The position numbers were made by a program, and so were the translations under genes. From positions 1 through 62,281 of the forward strand of contig JAAYHC010000068.1 of assembly GCA_012735535.1 (NCBI GenBank): a DNA stretch of 62,281 nt, written 5' to 3'. The first letter of the stretch is position 1. Each line of letters opens with the position of its first letter. The notes beneath the pieces are model-generated. The model worked only from the letters and a program-made list of their open reading frames with translations, was not told the origin of the DNA and ran no database searches. Shown one piece after another: positions 18,250 through 27,952 of this stretch. The stretch comes from Bacillota bacterium. GTDB lineage: Bacteria; Bacillota; UBA5301.

Positions 18250-20358
18250 TTATTCGTCTTTTTTCAAGGAGTCGAAAATATCGCCTAGCCGATCGGCAAT
18301 TGTATACCCTTCGGTTTCCGGTTCGGCGCTGATAGCAGCCGTACCGGCAGACTCGACTTTGGCTTTCGCCAGCGCCGGTTCTTTTTTCGGCTCAGGCTTG
18401 GCTTGTTTGATCGAGAGACTAACTCTGCGAGCGTCAGGATCGATGCTCAGCACTTTAACCTCAACCTGGTCACCCGGTTTGACGACTTCTTCGGCTGAAG
18501 CTACATGGTGGTGAGCTAGTTCGGAGATGTGAACCAATCCCTCAACCCCTTCGGCTATCCGTACGAAGGCGCCAAAATCAACTACTCTAGTCACCTCGCC
18601 AGGGATTACGGAACCGATCTTGACATTTTTGGCCAAAGTAGTCCACGGATCCGGGAGCACTTGCTTGCGCCCAAGGGAAATCCGGCCCTTTTCCCGGTCA
18701 ACCCCGAGCACCTTAACTTCAATCTCCTCTCCTTCTCTGAGAACATCGGCTGGGTGCTGCACTCGTTCCCAAGCAATCTCGGATACATGCAGTAGCCCTT
18801 CGACCCCCGGTTTGATCTCGACGAAGGCGCCAAAATCGGTCAGTCTCTTTACCCGGCCGGTGATCACCTGGCCCTCTTGTAGAGAGTTGAAGACTTCTTG
18901 CTTTGCGCGTTCTTGGGCTTCTTCTTCGACCTCTTTATGTGAGAGAACTACATTCTTACGCGCCTCATCAATCTCGACGACTTTGAACTCGAGTTCTTGA
19001 CCGATAAAGTCGCTCAGATTTTCGACGTAGCGAACCGAAACTTGCGAAGCGGGCACGAAGCCGCGGATGCCTAAATCGACGAGTAAGCCGCCTTTAACTT
19101 CGGCTTTGACGGTAGCGGTGATCGTGCCGTCCTCTTCTTTGGCGGCGAGAACTCTTTGCCAATCACGCTCGCGATCTGCCCTTCTTTTTGACAAAATCGG
19201 ATGACCGTCTTCATCTTCAACCTTGATGACGACGGCATCAAACTCATCCCCATCTGATACCAGTTGACCGGCGTTTTCCGGTTTAAAACCGCCTAATTCA
19301 TTTAAGGGGATGATCCCTTCCGATTTATCACCAACGTTCACCCAGACTTTGTCTGGTTCGACCCGGACTACTTTGGCTTTTACGGTTGCCCCTTTCTCCA
19401 ATTTGGGTCCGGCATCTTGTAGAGCATCAGACATTACTTGGTAAGCGTCTTGCTCTCCCTCGTTGGTCGCCTCTGCCGAGACCTCCCCTGCGGAAATGTT
19501 TGCTGTTTGCAGGTCTTTGATTTCGTCCATTCTTGCAATAACCCCCTCAATAATCCATCTTGGAGTCGAGGCACCAGCGGTAATACCTACGGTCGTAACT
19601 CCTCGAAACCACTCCGGGTCGATTTCCCCGGCATCCTCAATATGGTATGTTTGTGCCCCCGAATTGCGGGCGATATTAGCTAAATTAGTAGTGTTGGCGC
19701 TATTTTTCCCTCCGATGACTAAGACTACCTCATTGTTTTTGGCAAGGTCAGCGACCTCTGCTTGTCTTTTCGTTGATGCCGGGCAGATCGTGGAGTAAAA
19801 ACGCAGCTCTCCAACTAGCGGAATCAATGTAGTGATACATGCCTGAAGATTTTCCCATCTTTGGGTTGTTTGCGCGATCACCCCAACCTTGTCGCTCAAA
19901 CGAAAGCAGGAGTCGTCGAGTTCATTCGGGTTTCTGATAACCATCGCCGTGTTGTCGGTGTGTGCTGCAATGGCGACAACCTCCGGATGTCCGGGGTCGC
20001 CGATGATCACTACCTTATAGCCGGCTTGGTACAACTCTTTTGCATAGTTCTGAGCTCGTCTGACAAAGACGCAGGTGGCGTCAACAACGTGTAATCCAAG
20101 TTTATTTGCCCGCTCAAGCTCCTGTGGTGGGAGTCCGTGCGAGCGAACTAAAATGGTTGACCCCGCCGGCAGATCAGCCAAATCCTCGACAACTTGAACC
20201 CCACGCGATTGTAAATCCTCAACGACCTGCGGATTGTGTATGATCGGTCCAAGGGAGTAAACCTCCCGCCCACTCTCGCTAGCCGTTTTAATAGCCAGCT
20301 GAACCGCTTTATCAACCCCCGGACAATATCCGGCGCTTTCCGCAAGGGTTATCTTCAA
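18250..20358 (-). CDS. ispH: IspH fused to ribosomal protein S1 domains
   Basis: The N-terminal ~285 residues are 4-hydroxy-3-methylbut-2-enyl diphosphate reductase, the last step of the MEP isoprenoid pathway. Its three Fe-S cysteines lie in ESAGYCPGV, DATCVFVRRAQ and STICPASTKRQ. A ~35-residue linker leads to four S1 RNA-binding domains (the last two DFGAFVEI and DFGAFVRI) and an acidic tail. Such fusions are common in Clostridia. The TTG at 20356-20358 is chosen because GAGGG lies seven bases upstream and homologues begin at this point. Confidence 0.94.
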   Translation of the reverse strand: MKITLAESAGYCPGVDKAVQLAIKTASESGREVYSLGPIIHNPQVVEDLQSRGVQVVEDLADLPAGSTILVRSHGLPPQELERANKLGLHVVDATCVFVRRAQNYAKELYQAGYKVVIIGDPGHPEVVAIAAHTDNTAMVIRNPNELDDSCFRLSDKVGVIAQTTQRWENLQACITTLIPLVGELRFYSTICPASTKRQAEVADLAKNNEVVLVIGGKNSANTTNLANIARNSGAQTYHIEDAGEIDPEWFRGVTTVGITAGASTPRWIIEGVIARMDEIKDLQTANISAGEVSAEATNEGEQDAYQVMSDALQDAGPKLEKGATVKAKVVRVEPDKVWVNVGDKSEGIIPLNELGGFKPENAGQLVSDGDEFDAVVIKVEDEDGHPILSKRRADRERDWQRVLAAKEEDGTITATVKAEVKGGLLVDLGIRGFVPASQVSVRYVENLSDFIGQELEFKVVEIDEARKNVVLSHKEVEEEAQERAKQEVFNSLQEGQVITGRVKRLTDFGAFVEIKPGVEGLLHVSEIAWERVQHPADVLREGEEIEVKVLGVDREKGRISLGRKQVLPDPWTTLAKNVKIGSVIPGEVTRVVDFGAFVRIAEGVEGLVHISELAHHHVASAEEVVKPGDQVEVKVLSIDPDARRVSLSIKQAKPEPKKEPALAKAKVESAGTAAISAEPETEGYTIADRLGDIFDSLKKDE

Positions 20359-20476
20359 ATCTGTGTCCCTCAATCCCTATTATGTACTGATCACTGAAAT
20401 ATCTAAGCTACGAAAATGCAAGTTCTGCATCAGCGATTGAATTCCTTCTTAAAGTTCTCATTAGCGCTGTTCTACG

Positions 20477-21043
20477 TTATAAGTTGCGGATTTTCTCCAT
20501 TACTAAATTGCTGAAGGCAGACAAATCATCTTTGCTCGGTTTAGGCGTCTCGATAACCGAGGCGAAGGTAATCGGGTCCCCCAGTCGGATCTCGATCTGC
20601 TTGCCGTTATCTACTACCCGTACCGGCAAGACGGGCGCTCCCGTTCGGGAAGCGAGCAAGGCGATGCCATTTTGGGCAGCGGCTGCTTCACCAGGTTTGA
20701 CCCGTGTCCCCTCAGGAAACATCGCTAAAGCTTGACCGCTTTTTAGGATCTCCAAAGCCGAACGGATGGCACGACTATCCCCTTTGCCGCGATTGACCGG
20801 AAACGCTCCTAGCCAGGTAATAGCTTGCTTCAAGATTGGCCAGCGGAATAGTTCAACTTTGGCCATAAAACGCAACTGCCGTTCGAGTGCCAAACCAACA
20901 AAGATTGGATCCCAGGCGCTTTGGTGGTTCGCGGCCACAATCACGGCGCCTGACTTCGGTTCGCGTTCCGCATTCAGCACCCGAATTCGAAATCTGGCCC
21001 GTAGCAAAACCGACAATAGAGATTTGGCAAACCGGTAAAACAT
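20477..21043 (-). CDS. plsC: 1-acyl-G3P acyltransferase
   Basis: Adds the second acyl chain to make phosphatidic acid. The 188 residues show the catalytic HX4D box (HQSAWD near 40) and FPEGTR near 110. It lies 4 bases after cmk. The 118-base gap to ispH may hold a separate promoter, but nothing convincing is seen. Confidence 0.93.
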   Translation of the reverse strand: MFYRFAKSLLSVLLRARFRIRVLNAEREPKSGAVIVAANHQSAWDPIFVGLALERQLRFMAKVELFRWPILKQAITWLGAFPVNRGKGDSRAIRSALEILKSGQALAMFPEGTRVKPGEAAAAQNGIALLASRTGAPVLPVRVVDNGKQIEIRLGDPITFASVIETPKPSKDDLSAFSNLVMEKIRNL

Positions 21044-21047
21044 GAGC

Positions 21048-21725
21048 TCACCTACATAGATATCCTTTAATCTTTTCTATCACTTCGGATATGGTTAGGT
21101 CGGTTGTATCAATCAAAATCGCATCCTTGGCCTGCCGCAGCGGTGCAAATTCACGAGAAGAGTCAATCAAATCGCGTTCGGCCAGATTCTGTTTGACGCT
21201 TTCAAACTCGGCACAATCTCCCTGGTCGCCGAAGATCTCCTGATAGCGCCGGGCAGCCCTGGTCTCCAAATCTGCGGTCAAGAAAAACTTATAGTCTGCT
21301 GAAGGCAAGACGACCGTGCCAATATCGCGGCCATCCATGATGACCGAGTGTTCGGCGGCGAGTTTGCGCTGCAGATGCAGGAGACGACTCCGCACGCCGG
21401 CTACTTTCGCCACCTCGGAAACATGTTCATTCACCGCTTTGCTGCGGATCTCCCGGGTTACATCCTTACCGTCCAGGAGTATCGCCTGGGGGCGATCTCC
21501 TCTTGCCGGGATAATTTCCAAATTGGTATCGAGGGCCAATTCGGTCAACTTTTTTTCATCCGTTAAATCTATCCCTTTGACCAAGGCTTTATAGGTAATG
21601 GCTCGATACATCGCCCCGGTATCAATATGGATAATGCCGAGTTCTTGAGCTAATAAGCGGGAGATTGTGCTCTTACCAGCTCCAGAAGGCCCATCAATTG
21701 CAATGGTAATTTTTCCGCCGGGCAA
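21048..21725 (-). CDS. cmk: Cytidylate kinase
   Basis: Phosphorylates CMP and dCMP. P-loop GPSGAGKST near 13-21, the CMP-binding insert, and the conserved MDGRDIGTVVLP motif are all visible. Length of 225 is standard. The TTG start has GGAGG eight bases upstream. The aroA-cmk-plsC-ispH order is widely conserved in Firmicutes. Confidence 0.95.
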   Translation of the reverse strand: MPGGKITIAIDGPSGAGKSTISRLLAQELGIIHIDTGAMYRAITYKALVKGIDLTDEKKLTELALDTNLEIIPARGDRPQAILLDGKDVTREIRSKAVNEHVSEVAKVAGVRSRLLHLQRKLAAEHSVIMDGRDIGTVVLPSADYKFFLTADLETRAARRYQEIFGDQGDCAEFESVKQNLAERDLIDSSREFAPLRQAKDAILIDTTDLTISEVIEKIKGYLCR

Positions 21726-21739
21726 CGGTCGTTCCTCCC

Positions 21740-23062
21740 CTAGTCTAAAATTTTCTGCAGCGCTGCAGATCCAAAAAGTGTGGTAAACGTAGCTTCGAAT
21801 TCCGGGTAAGAAATAGCGATCGCCTCAGCGCCATGCACTGTTACGGGTGAATCCGCTACCAGAGCTAATATTGCCAAAGCCATAGCAATGCGATGATCGT
21901 GGTGGCTTGTCACATTGCCGCCCCGAATATATGATGAACCGATAATTTCTAAGCCATCCGAAAGCTCGGTAACATTGATCCCTAATTTGGCAAACTCGGT
22001 TACAATCGATTTGATGCGGTCAGATTCCTTTACTCGCAACTCGCCGGCTCCGGTAATGCGTGTCCTGCCGGCTGCCACCGCGGCCGCTACCGCTAAAATG
22101 GGTATTTCATCGATGAGATCGGGAATCTCGGCCGGCGATATCTCACAACCGTGCAACTTCGAGCTCACAACTTCGAGATCAGCAACCTCTTCTCCGCCCC
22201 AGATCCGGTGATTACGCAACGTGATTTTGCCGCCCATACGCCGTAATACCGAAAGATAACCGATTCGGCGCGGATTAACTCCGACATTGCGGATAGTTAG
22301 TTGAGTATTAGGTCGAAGCAAAGCGGCAACCGTCCAAAAGGCGGCAGATGAAGGATCACCCGGAATCTGCATGCTGATTGGCCCCAAGTCTTTACCCCCG
22401 GAAAGCTTAATGAGACCATCGGTGGTTTCCAAATTGGCCCCGGCTGCTAGCAGCATGAGTTCGGTGTGGTTCCGGGTCGGTGTTGGTTCGTAGTAACTGC
22501 TGCTACCTGGGATTTGAACTGCGGCAAGTAAAAAGGCCGACTTAACTTGGGCGCTCGGCACCGTGCCGGTCACAGAAGCAGAAGTAAGTCTCGTTGGTGG
22601 CAAGCAAACTACGGGGGGTTTGGAGTTATTGGCCCTGGCAACATAGGAGAGTCCGAGGGCGGAGAGCGGTTTGATCACGCGATCCATTGGGCGGTTATTC
22701 AGCGAAGCGTCGCCGCTAAAAACGGCGAAGACTTTGCTTGGACCGACCAGACCGAGTCCAAGCCGGATCGTAGTCCCGGAATTGCCCATCTCCAAGACAT
22801 ACTTGGGTTCGGAAAAACGGGCCAGGCCTTGCCCGTGTACCAGGATCGCCCGCCCCTCCTTGTGGACGGTAACGCCCAGAGCTTGCACAAGCTTTTTGGT
22901 TGCTTCAATGTCCGCCGACTCCAGAAGATTAGTAAACTCGGAGATGCCATTGCTAATGCTTCCGATCATCAGGGCGCGATGAGAGATGGATTTGTCCCCG
23001 GGTATTGTTACCGACGCGGTAAGACTCTGGGGGAGAACCAATGGATTAATCGTTAACTTCAT
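21740..23062 (-). CDS. aroA: EPSP synthase
   Basis: Makes 5-enolpyruvylshikimate-3-phosphate from shikimate-3-phosphate and PEP. Visible motifs are PGDKSISHRALM (PEP/S3P binding), GNSGTTIRL (about 92-100), IPGDPSSAAFW and DHRIAMALAI near the C-terminus. Length of 440 is normal. The region at 92-100 reads GNSGTTIR, not the GNAGTAxR of class I enzymes, suggesting class II. Confidence 0.95.
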   Translation of the reverse strand: MKLTINPLVLPQSLTASVTIPGDKSISHRALMIGSISNGISEFTNLLESADIEATKKLVQALGVTVHKEGRAILVHGQGLARFSEPKYVLEMGNSGTTIRLGLGLVGPSKVFAVFSGDASLNNRPMDRVIKPLSALGLSYVARANNSKPPVVCLPPTRLTSASVTGTVPSAQVKSAFLLAAVQIPGSSSYYEPTPTRNHTELMLLAAGANLETTDGLIKLSGGKDLGPISMQIPGDPSSAAFWTVAALLRPNTQLTIRNVGVNPRRIGYLSVLRRMGGKITLRNHRIWGGEEVADLEVVSSKLHGCEISPAEIPDLIDEIPILAVAAAVAAGRTRITGAGELRVKESDRIKSIVTEFAKLGINVTELSDGLEIIGSSYIRGGNVTSHHDHRIAMALAILALVADSPVTVHGAEAIAISYPEFEATFTTLFGSAALQKILD

Positions 23063-23069
23063 GCCTACC

Positions 23070-23882
23070 TCAAACTCTTCTCATTTCAATCTGGCGTAAG
23101 GCTCCGACCAGCTGCCGAAACTCTTTCAAAGTGATAGATTGCGCTCCATCGGACAGGGCCTGTTCGGGCTCTTCATGCACCTCAACCATAATCCCATCGG
23201 ACCGAACGGCAATCGCCGCCTTGGCAAGCGGCGGGACCAACTCCGCACGTCCACAGGCATGGCTAGGATCGACAATGATCGGCAAATGGCTGCGCAACTT
23301 GACCAAGGGAACCGCGCTAATATCTAAAGTATTGCGAGTTGACGGCTCGAAAGTCCTGATCCCGCGTTCGCAAAGAATGACCTGGGAATTCCCTTCAGCC
23401 AAGATATATTCGGCTGCAAGCAGCCATTCGTCTATTGTGGCCGCGAATCCTCTTTTCAGCAGCACCGGTTTATCGAGGCGTCCAACCGCCTGGAGCAGAG
23501 GGAAGTTTTGCATATTACGCGAGCCAATCTGGAAAATATCGATATAATCGTAGGCGATGCGGACCTGCTCGGGTGCCAAAACCTCACTAACAACGGGTAG
23601 ACCGGTTAATTCTCGTATTTCGGCCAAAATTGGTAACCCGGCCTCTTTGAGCCCCTGAAAACTGTATGGGCTGGTCCGCGGCTTGAAAACTCCACCCCGA
23701 AAAAGCTGGGCTCCGGCCTCTTTCAGAGCAGCCGCCAGCGCCAACGCCGAATCCCGATCCTCGATTGAACATGGGCCCGCGATGATAACCGGCGGGTGTT
23801 CACCGCCAATTATGGTCCCGCCGACCTTTATTACGGTCGGCCGTCTGTCTTCTCCCCACTCTGCCAGTTTGGCAAAGGACAT
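23070..23882 (-). CDS. aroF: DAHP synthase, short AroF form
   Basis: Condenses PEP and erythrose-4-phosphate, the entry step of the shikimate pathway. The motifs [21 protein letters not shown] and the metal site [19 protein letters not shown] are present. At 270 residues it lacks the N-terminal ferredoxin-like regulatory domain (about 70 residues) seen in many AroF-type enzymes. A strong SD (AGGAG) precedes the ATG. A KDO-8-P synthase is unlikely here given the context. Confidence 0.9.
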   Translation of the reverse strand: MSFAKLAEWGEDRRPTVIKVGGTIIGGEHPPVIIAGPCSIEDRDSALALAAALKEAGAQLFRGGVFKPRTSPYSFQGLKEAGLPILAEIRELTGLPVVSEVLAPEQVRIAYDYIDIFQIGSRNMQNFPLLQAVGRLDKPVLLKRGFAATIDEWLLAAEYILAEGNSQVILCERGIRTFEPSTRNTLDISAVPLVKLRSHLPIIVDPSHACGRAELVPPLAKAAIAVRSDGIMVEVHEEPEQALSDGAQSITLKEFRQLVGALRQIEMRRV

Positions 23883-23891
23883 CGAAAGTCA

Positions 23892-24998
23892 CTACTCCTG
23901 GTCAGCTAATATCTTGGCAACGGCCTGCAAAAACAGAGCATTTTCCTCTTCAGTGCCCACAGTAACTCGAATATAGGTTGGCAAGCCGAAAATATCTGCA
24001 GGCCGAATGATAACGCCTTGGGCTAACAGCTGTTTAAAGAGCTCACGAGCATCTCTTTTGGTGTCAACCAAAATAAAGTTGGTTTGGGTCGGTACAGGTT
24101 CCCAGTCAAAGCGAGCAAACCCGGCCAACAGCTGTTCAATTCCCGCGTTGTTTGATTGACGGGAACGCTCAAGAAACTCGGTATCACTTAAAGCGGCTCG
24201 GGCAGCGATTTGAGCCAAGCGGTTGACATTGAACGGTTCCCGGGCTTTCTCCAAGAGACCAATGATCTCTGGGGATGCCATCGCGTATCCGATGCGCAAC
24301 GCCGCCAACCCGTATATTTTCGAAAAAGTTCGCAATACAACAACATTCGGATACTCTGGTAGGAGACTAAGGCCGCTCGCATAGTCGGACGCAGTGACAT
24401 ATTCGGCATAGGCCTCGTCAAAAATCACGAGGAGATCCCGGGGTAACTGGGAGATAAAGTCGGCGATTAGCTCCCCCGGAACATAGGTGCCTGTCGGGTT
24501 GTTCGGGTTACATATGAAGACCATTTTTGTTTTCGGTCCGATCGCCTCACGCATCCCGGCCAGATCATGCAGGCCGTCCCGGCACGGAACCTCACGGGTG
24601 GTTGCGCCCATTAACTGAGCGGCAAACCGATATTCGCTAAAGGTCGGTTTGGCAACAACGATCTCATCCTCAGCGGTCAAAAAAGTCTCGGCTAAACGTT
24701 TAATCAGCTCATCCGATCCGTTGCCAACCGCGATCTGGTCCGTGCTAAGGTTGAAACGAGCAGCCAGGTCGGCTTTTAAAGCGGTCGAATTTGCATCGGG
24801 ATATAAATGCAATTCGCCTAAGGCTTGACTGATGGCCGCAACAGCTTTAGGCGAAGGACCGAGCGGATTCTCATTTGAAGCTAGTTTGATAATACGGGTT
24901 AAACCATACTCTGCTTTGACTTCTTCGATTGGTTTCCCGGGCTCATAGGGCCGAATTTGGTCGAGCGCGCGCCGGCTCAACTCCTTAATTGTCCTCAC
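23892..24998 (-). CDS. hisC: HisC-type aminotransferase
   Basis: A fold-type I PLP aminotransferase annotated in this family as histidinol-phosphate aminotransferase. The PLP lysine lies in RTFSKIYGLAALRIGYA; FICNPNNPTG and the C-terminal IRVTVGTEEEN are also typical. Its place between aroH and aroF suggests it (also) transaminates prephenate or phenylpyruvate/hydroxyphenylpyruvate. Start GTG has GGAGG eight bases upstream and overlaps the aroH stop by 14 bases. Confidence 0.9.
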   Translation of the reverse strand: MRTIKELSRRALDQIRPYEPGKPIEEVKAEYGLTRIIKLASNENPLGPSPKAVAAISQALGELHLYPDANSTALKADLAARFNLSTDQIAVGNGSDELIKRLAETFLTAEDEIVVAKPTFSEYRFAAQLMGATTREVPCRDGLHDLAGMREAIGPKTKMVFICNPNNPTGTYVPGELIADFISQLPRDLLVIFDEAYAEYVTASDYASGLSLLPEYPNVVVLRTFSKIYGLAALRIGYAMASPEIIGLLEKAREPFNVNRLAQIAARAALSDTEFLERSRQSNNAGIEQLLAGFARFDWEPVPTQTNFILVDTKRDARELFKQLLAQGVIIRPADIFGLPTYIRVTVGTEEENALFLQAVAKILADQE

Positions 24999-25371
24999 CT
25001 ACACTACCTCCTACTAAGTCAGGGCGGAGCACCCGTGCGCCACGTAAGTAAACGTGCTGCATTTGGGCTTGATCTAGTTCGGTATTAACTAATAATAAAA
25101 CTCGGATACACTTTGGCAGTGAACCCGATACCTCCAACTCCGCAAAACATGATAGTGGCACGCCGGTCCATCCCATCTCCCTAGCGGCCACTGCCGGATA
25201 GACTGATCGTAAGTCGGGGGTAGTAGTGAAAATTGCGGCGGCAATATCATCCACTACTATCTGATTTTTCTTCTCCATCGTCTGGAGCAATTCCTTCGTA
25301 GCCTCGATAATTAACGCCGGCACGTCGGCTTCAACGGTGGTGGCCCCGCGAATTCCCCTCACTTTGCCCAC
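24985..25371 (-). CDS. aroH: Chorismate mutase, AroH class
   Basis: Converts chorismate to prephenate. About 128 residues, matching the monofunctional AroH fold of Bacillus. The motifs VRGIRGATTVE, FTTTPDL, PAVAAREMGW and the C-terminal VYLRGARVLRPDL are seen. Start chosen is GTG 25369-25371, eight bases after GGAGG. Its beginning overlaps the rluB 3' end by 41 bases. Confidence 0.95.
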   Translation of the reverse strand: MGKVRGIRGATTVEADVPALIIEATKELLQTMEKKNQIVVDDIAAAIFTTTPDLRSVYPAVAAREMGWTGVPLSCFAELEVSGSLPKCIRVLLLVNTELDQAQMQHVYLRGARVLRPDLVGGSVGEDN

Positions 25372-26101
25372 AATCAACACCTCCTTGTGCAGCCTGCCCT
25401 AGTAATTCGGCTACCTCGGCAGCTGTTAATGGCCGAACTTCACCACGCTCCAGGCCTGTGAGTGAGATGCTCCCAAAACGGGTGCGGATTAACTTGAGTA
25501 CCGGGTGACCAACGGCACTACACATTCTTTTGACCTGCCGTTTGCGGCCTTCAACCAAAACCAGCTCTAGCAGCGAGGTTTGCTGATTTGCTTCGATGAG
25601 GCGCACTTTAGCCGGGAGCGTCGGCCCATCTTCAAGCATCACACCGGTGCGCAAACGGCGGATCGCTGCTGCGCTTACTTTACCTTGGACCAGGGCCAAA
25701 TAAGTTTTTGGGATCTTAAAACGCGGATGGGTTAGTTTATAGGCGAAATCCCCATCATTAGTTAACAAGAGCAATCCTTCGGTATCGTAATCCAACCTAC
25801 CGACAGGAAATAAGCGATGGCCTTGCCATTTTGGCGGGAGGCAATCGATTACCGTCGGGCGATTATGTGTGTCCCGCACACTTGTAATTACACCGCTCGG
25901 TTTGTGTAGAGCTAAATAGATGCGTTCTGTTGACGGTTCTATTATCCGGCCATCGACCTCGACCAGATCATTCGGTCCGACTCTGGTGCCTAATTCGGTG
26001 ATGACTACGCCATTCACCGTCACCCGTCCCTGTTGGATTAATTGTTCAGCTTGCCGCCGCGAAGCGACGCCTTGCTGAGCGAGAAATTTGTGTAGACGCA
26101 T
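25331..26101 (-). CDS. rluB: 23S rRNA pseudouridine synthase, RluB/RsuA family
   Basis: An N-terminal S4 RNA-binding domain (MRLHKFLAQQGVASRRQAE) followed by the RsuA/RluB catalytic domain with GRLDYDTEGLLLLTNDGD, which contains the catalytic Asp. Length of 256 is usual. RluB and RsuA cannot be separated with certainty by eye. It heads the rluB-aroH-hisC-aroF-aroA-cmk-plsC run, an arrangement seen in related Firmicutes. Confidence 0.9.
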   Translation of the reverse strand: MRLHKFLAQQGVASRRQAEQLIQQGRVTVNGVVITELGTRVGPNDLVEVDGRIIEPSTERIYLALHKPSGVITSVRDTHNRPTVIDCLPPKWQGHRLFPVGRLDYDTEGLLLLTNDGDFAYKLTHPRFKIPKTYLALVQGKVSAAAIRRLRTGVMLEDGPTLPAKVRLIEANQQTSLLELVLVEGRKRQVKRMCSAVGHPVLKLIRTRFGSISLTGLERGEVRPLTAAEVAELLGQAAQGGVDCGQSEGNSRGHHR

Positions 26102-26179
26102 AGTTTTACTCCGGCAAATTGCTATGCTTAGTATTCGGACTTAAGGACCGCATTCCCTACTAATATCACTAAAAGATGG

Positions 26180-26204
26180 AAAAAAGGACGGCCACTCCGT
26201 CCTT
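26180..26204 (-). terminator. Terminator after ytfJ
   Basis: AAGGACGG-AGTGG-CCGTCCTT, a perfect 8-bp stem followed by a T-run on the minus strand. Confidence 0.9.
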
Positions 26205-26230
26205 CACCGGTCAACAGTATTTACGCCGGC

Positions 26231-26692
26231 TTATTTAAGTGTTGATTTATATTTGATCCGTTTCTGCTCCTCGTGACCTTCAACTCCATTATGCCGGATT
26301 TTGTCGATAATTTTGGGCGCTAGGTCCAGTAAACGGTCATAAATTGCTTGGCCACCCAAAGGAAGTACCCGTGTCTCGTCTGAGCCAACGATCAAAAAAC
26401 CCATCGGTTGTATGGATACCCCGGCGCCGCTACCACCGCCAAAGGGCAGTGTTTTACCGTTTTCATTTTGCTCAGCGCCGTTTTTTCCGTCTTTAGGAGG
26501 ATTTGGATTGGGTGCGGGGTCGAATTCACTACCGCCGGCTGCGAAACCGAAGGCGACTCTGGAAACCGGTACGATGACCTTCCCGTCAGGAGTTTCCACC
26601 GGCTCACCCATAATGGTATTTACGTCAACCATATTTTTAATACTATCTAAAGCGGTTTTCATCAAACCTTCAATGGGATGTTGTGTTTCCAC
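26231..26692 (-). CDS. ytfJ: Sporulation protein YtfJ (GerW)
   Basis: A 153-residue protein of the GerW/YtfJ family. The signature is HPIEGLMKTALDSIKNMVDVNTIMGEP, followed by FGFAAGGSEF and the glycine-rich GGGSGAGVSIQPMGFL. In Bacillus YtfJ is made in the forespore and needed for normal germination. The GTG start has SD GGAGGG and overlaps the DUF2953 gene by 23 bases. Confidence 0.93.
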   Translation of the reverse strand: METQHPIEGLMKTALDSIKNMVDVNTIMGEPVETPDGKVIVPVSRVAFGFAAGGSEFDPAPNPNPPKDGKNGAEQNENGKTLPFGGGSGAGVSIQPMGFLIVGSDETRVLPLGGQAIYDRLLDLAPKIIDKIRHNGVEGHEEQKRIKYKSTLK

Positions 26693-27389
26693 TAGCGTCC
26701 CTCCTCATCAAGGTGCGCGATCGAATCAAATACTTAGCCCCTTCAAAGATAATTTCACCGACCCGTAGCGAGACTATGCATCGAAGTCGACCCTGGATCA
26801 GCCATTCATTAAAAACTGGTGTTATACTGATCCGAGGCAAAGCAGCAAACTGTAAGTGCTGAAAATGCTTTTGCGCCAGGCTCGTTGCTAGGCCAAGCAA
26901 CGACCAAACCAAACCCACACCAATGCCGGTAAGAGCAGCATCACCCAAGCCCAGCCGGCTCTGGAGAACCAACTCTTTGACGGTGATATGTAAGTTTGGA
27001 ACGATCGCGGCACCGAGCGCCGTCCATCTCAGTTGGCGGTCAGTAGACTTTTTGATGCGGAGAAAACCGCTCTGCCGGACTTGTTGGATCAGTGTTTTTA
27101 GGCGCTGAAAGAGCTGTTGTTGTTCGGCCAGAGTATAAACATACTCCTGACGGGGGCCGTCCTCGGCCTGGCGTAGCAAACGGGTGGCGAGCTGACCGTG
27201 TTTCTCGACCAATTCTGCGACCGGATAAGATATTTGCCGGTGTACCAAGGGCGGCAGGGAGACATGGATGGTGAGTTGATCATCGGACCCGTTTTTTAGA
27301 GCAAAAAAACCTAATTCCAGCTCTAGCCGGCTGATAGCGATAATGCAGGCAATGATCAATCCAATTACTAAACTCAGCACGAACACCAT
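26670..27389 (-). CDS. DUF2953 membrane-associated protein
   Basis: A 239-residue protein with an N-terminal membrane segment (about 2-20), a middle part rich in basic residues and a second hydrophobic stretch near 165-180. The layout fits DUF2953, a family found next to ytfJ and scpB in sporeformers. The ATG has almost no SD, so expression may depend on readthrough coupling. Function unknown. Confidence 0.75.
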   Translation of the reverse strand: MVFVLSLVIGLIIACIIAISRLELELGFFALKNGSDDQLTIHVSLPPLVHRQISYPVAELVEKHGQLATRLLRQAEDGPRQEYVYTLAEQQQLFQRLKTLIQQVRQSGFLRIKKSTDRQLRWTALGAAIVPNLHITVKELVLQSRLGLGDAALTGIGVGLVWSLLGLATSLAQKHFQHLQFAALPRISITPVFNEWLIQGRLRCIVSLRVGEIIFEGAKYLIRSRTLMRRDASGNTTSH

Positions 27390-27419
27390 TAGCTTTAGTA
27401 TTCATCTGAGTTTGCGCTC

Positions 27420-27950
27420 TCATTCGATGAGGGTCTCCGGGCTCTCTGCAAGCGGAGGCAGGTCATTCAAGTCTTTGAGACCAAAAGCTTCGAGGAAACG
27501 ATCTGTAGTACCGAAAAGGATGGGGCGCCCGATAGCCTCTTTGCGGCCGACTTCGGCGATTAATTCCCGTTCGAGTAATGATTGTATAGCACTATCCGAA
27601 CGGACGCCTCTGATCTCATCAATTTCAACCCGCGTTATCGGTTGCTTGTAGGCGATGATGGCCAAGCATTCCAGGGCGGCCGGAGAAAGCTGTTGGCTCC
27701 GGGAGGTGCGCCCGATAGCTCTTATATACTCGGCGTATTGCGGTCTCGTACAGATCTGATACCCTTTGGCTACCTGTCGAATAGTTAGAGCGCTTTTGCG
27801 AGCGGCATAGTCATCATCCAGCTGGCGGATGAGCAAAGCGGCGGTACGCTCACTAACGCCCAAGATGCGGGCACATTCTCTTAGGGTGATAGGTTCCGGA
27901 GCCGCAAAAATCAAAGCTTCAAGGATGGCTTTTGCTTCGGCGATGTTCAC
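27420..27950 (-). CDS. scpB: Segregation and condensation protein B
   Basis: The winged-helix subunit of the SMC-ScpAB condensin. Typical start (AKAILEALIFAAPEPIT) and the conserved LAIIAYKQPITRVEIDEIRGVRSD block. The 176 residues are normal. The GTG start lies 2 bases after the scpA stop, with SD GAGGG. Confidence 0.95.
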   Translation of the reverse strand: MNIAEAKAILEALIFAAPEPITLRECARILGVSERTAALLIRQLDDDYAARKSALTIRQVAKGYQICTRPQYAEYIRAIGRTSRSQQLSPAALECLAIIAYKQPITRVEIDEIRGVRSDSAIQSLLERELIAEVGRKEAIGRPILFGTTDRFLEAFGLKDLNDLPPLAESPETLIE

Positions 27951-27952
27951 TT

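Noticed and set aside
18250-20358. Frameshift merging ispH and rpsA
   Set aside because: The IspH-S1 fusion is intact in one frame and known in Clostridia.
22547-23056. 169-codon plus ORF
   Set aside because: Antisense to aroA, with no SD and no family resemblance.
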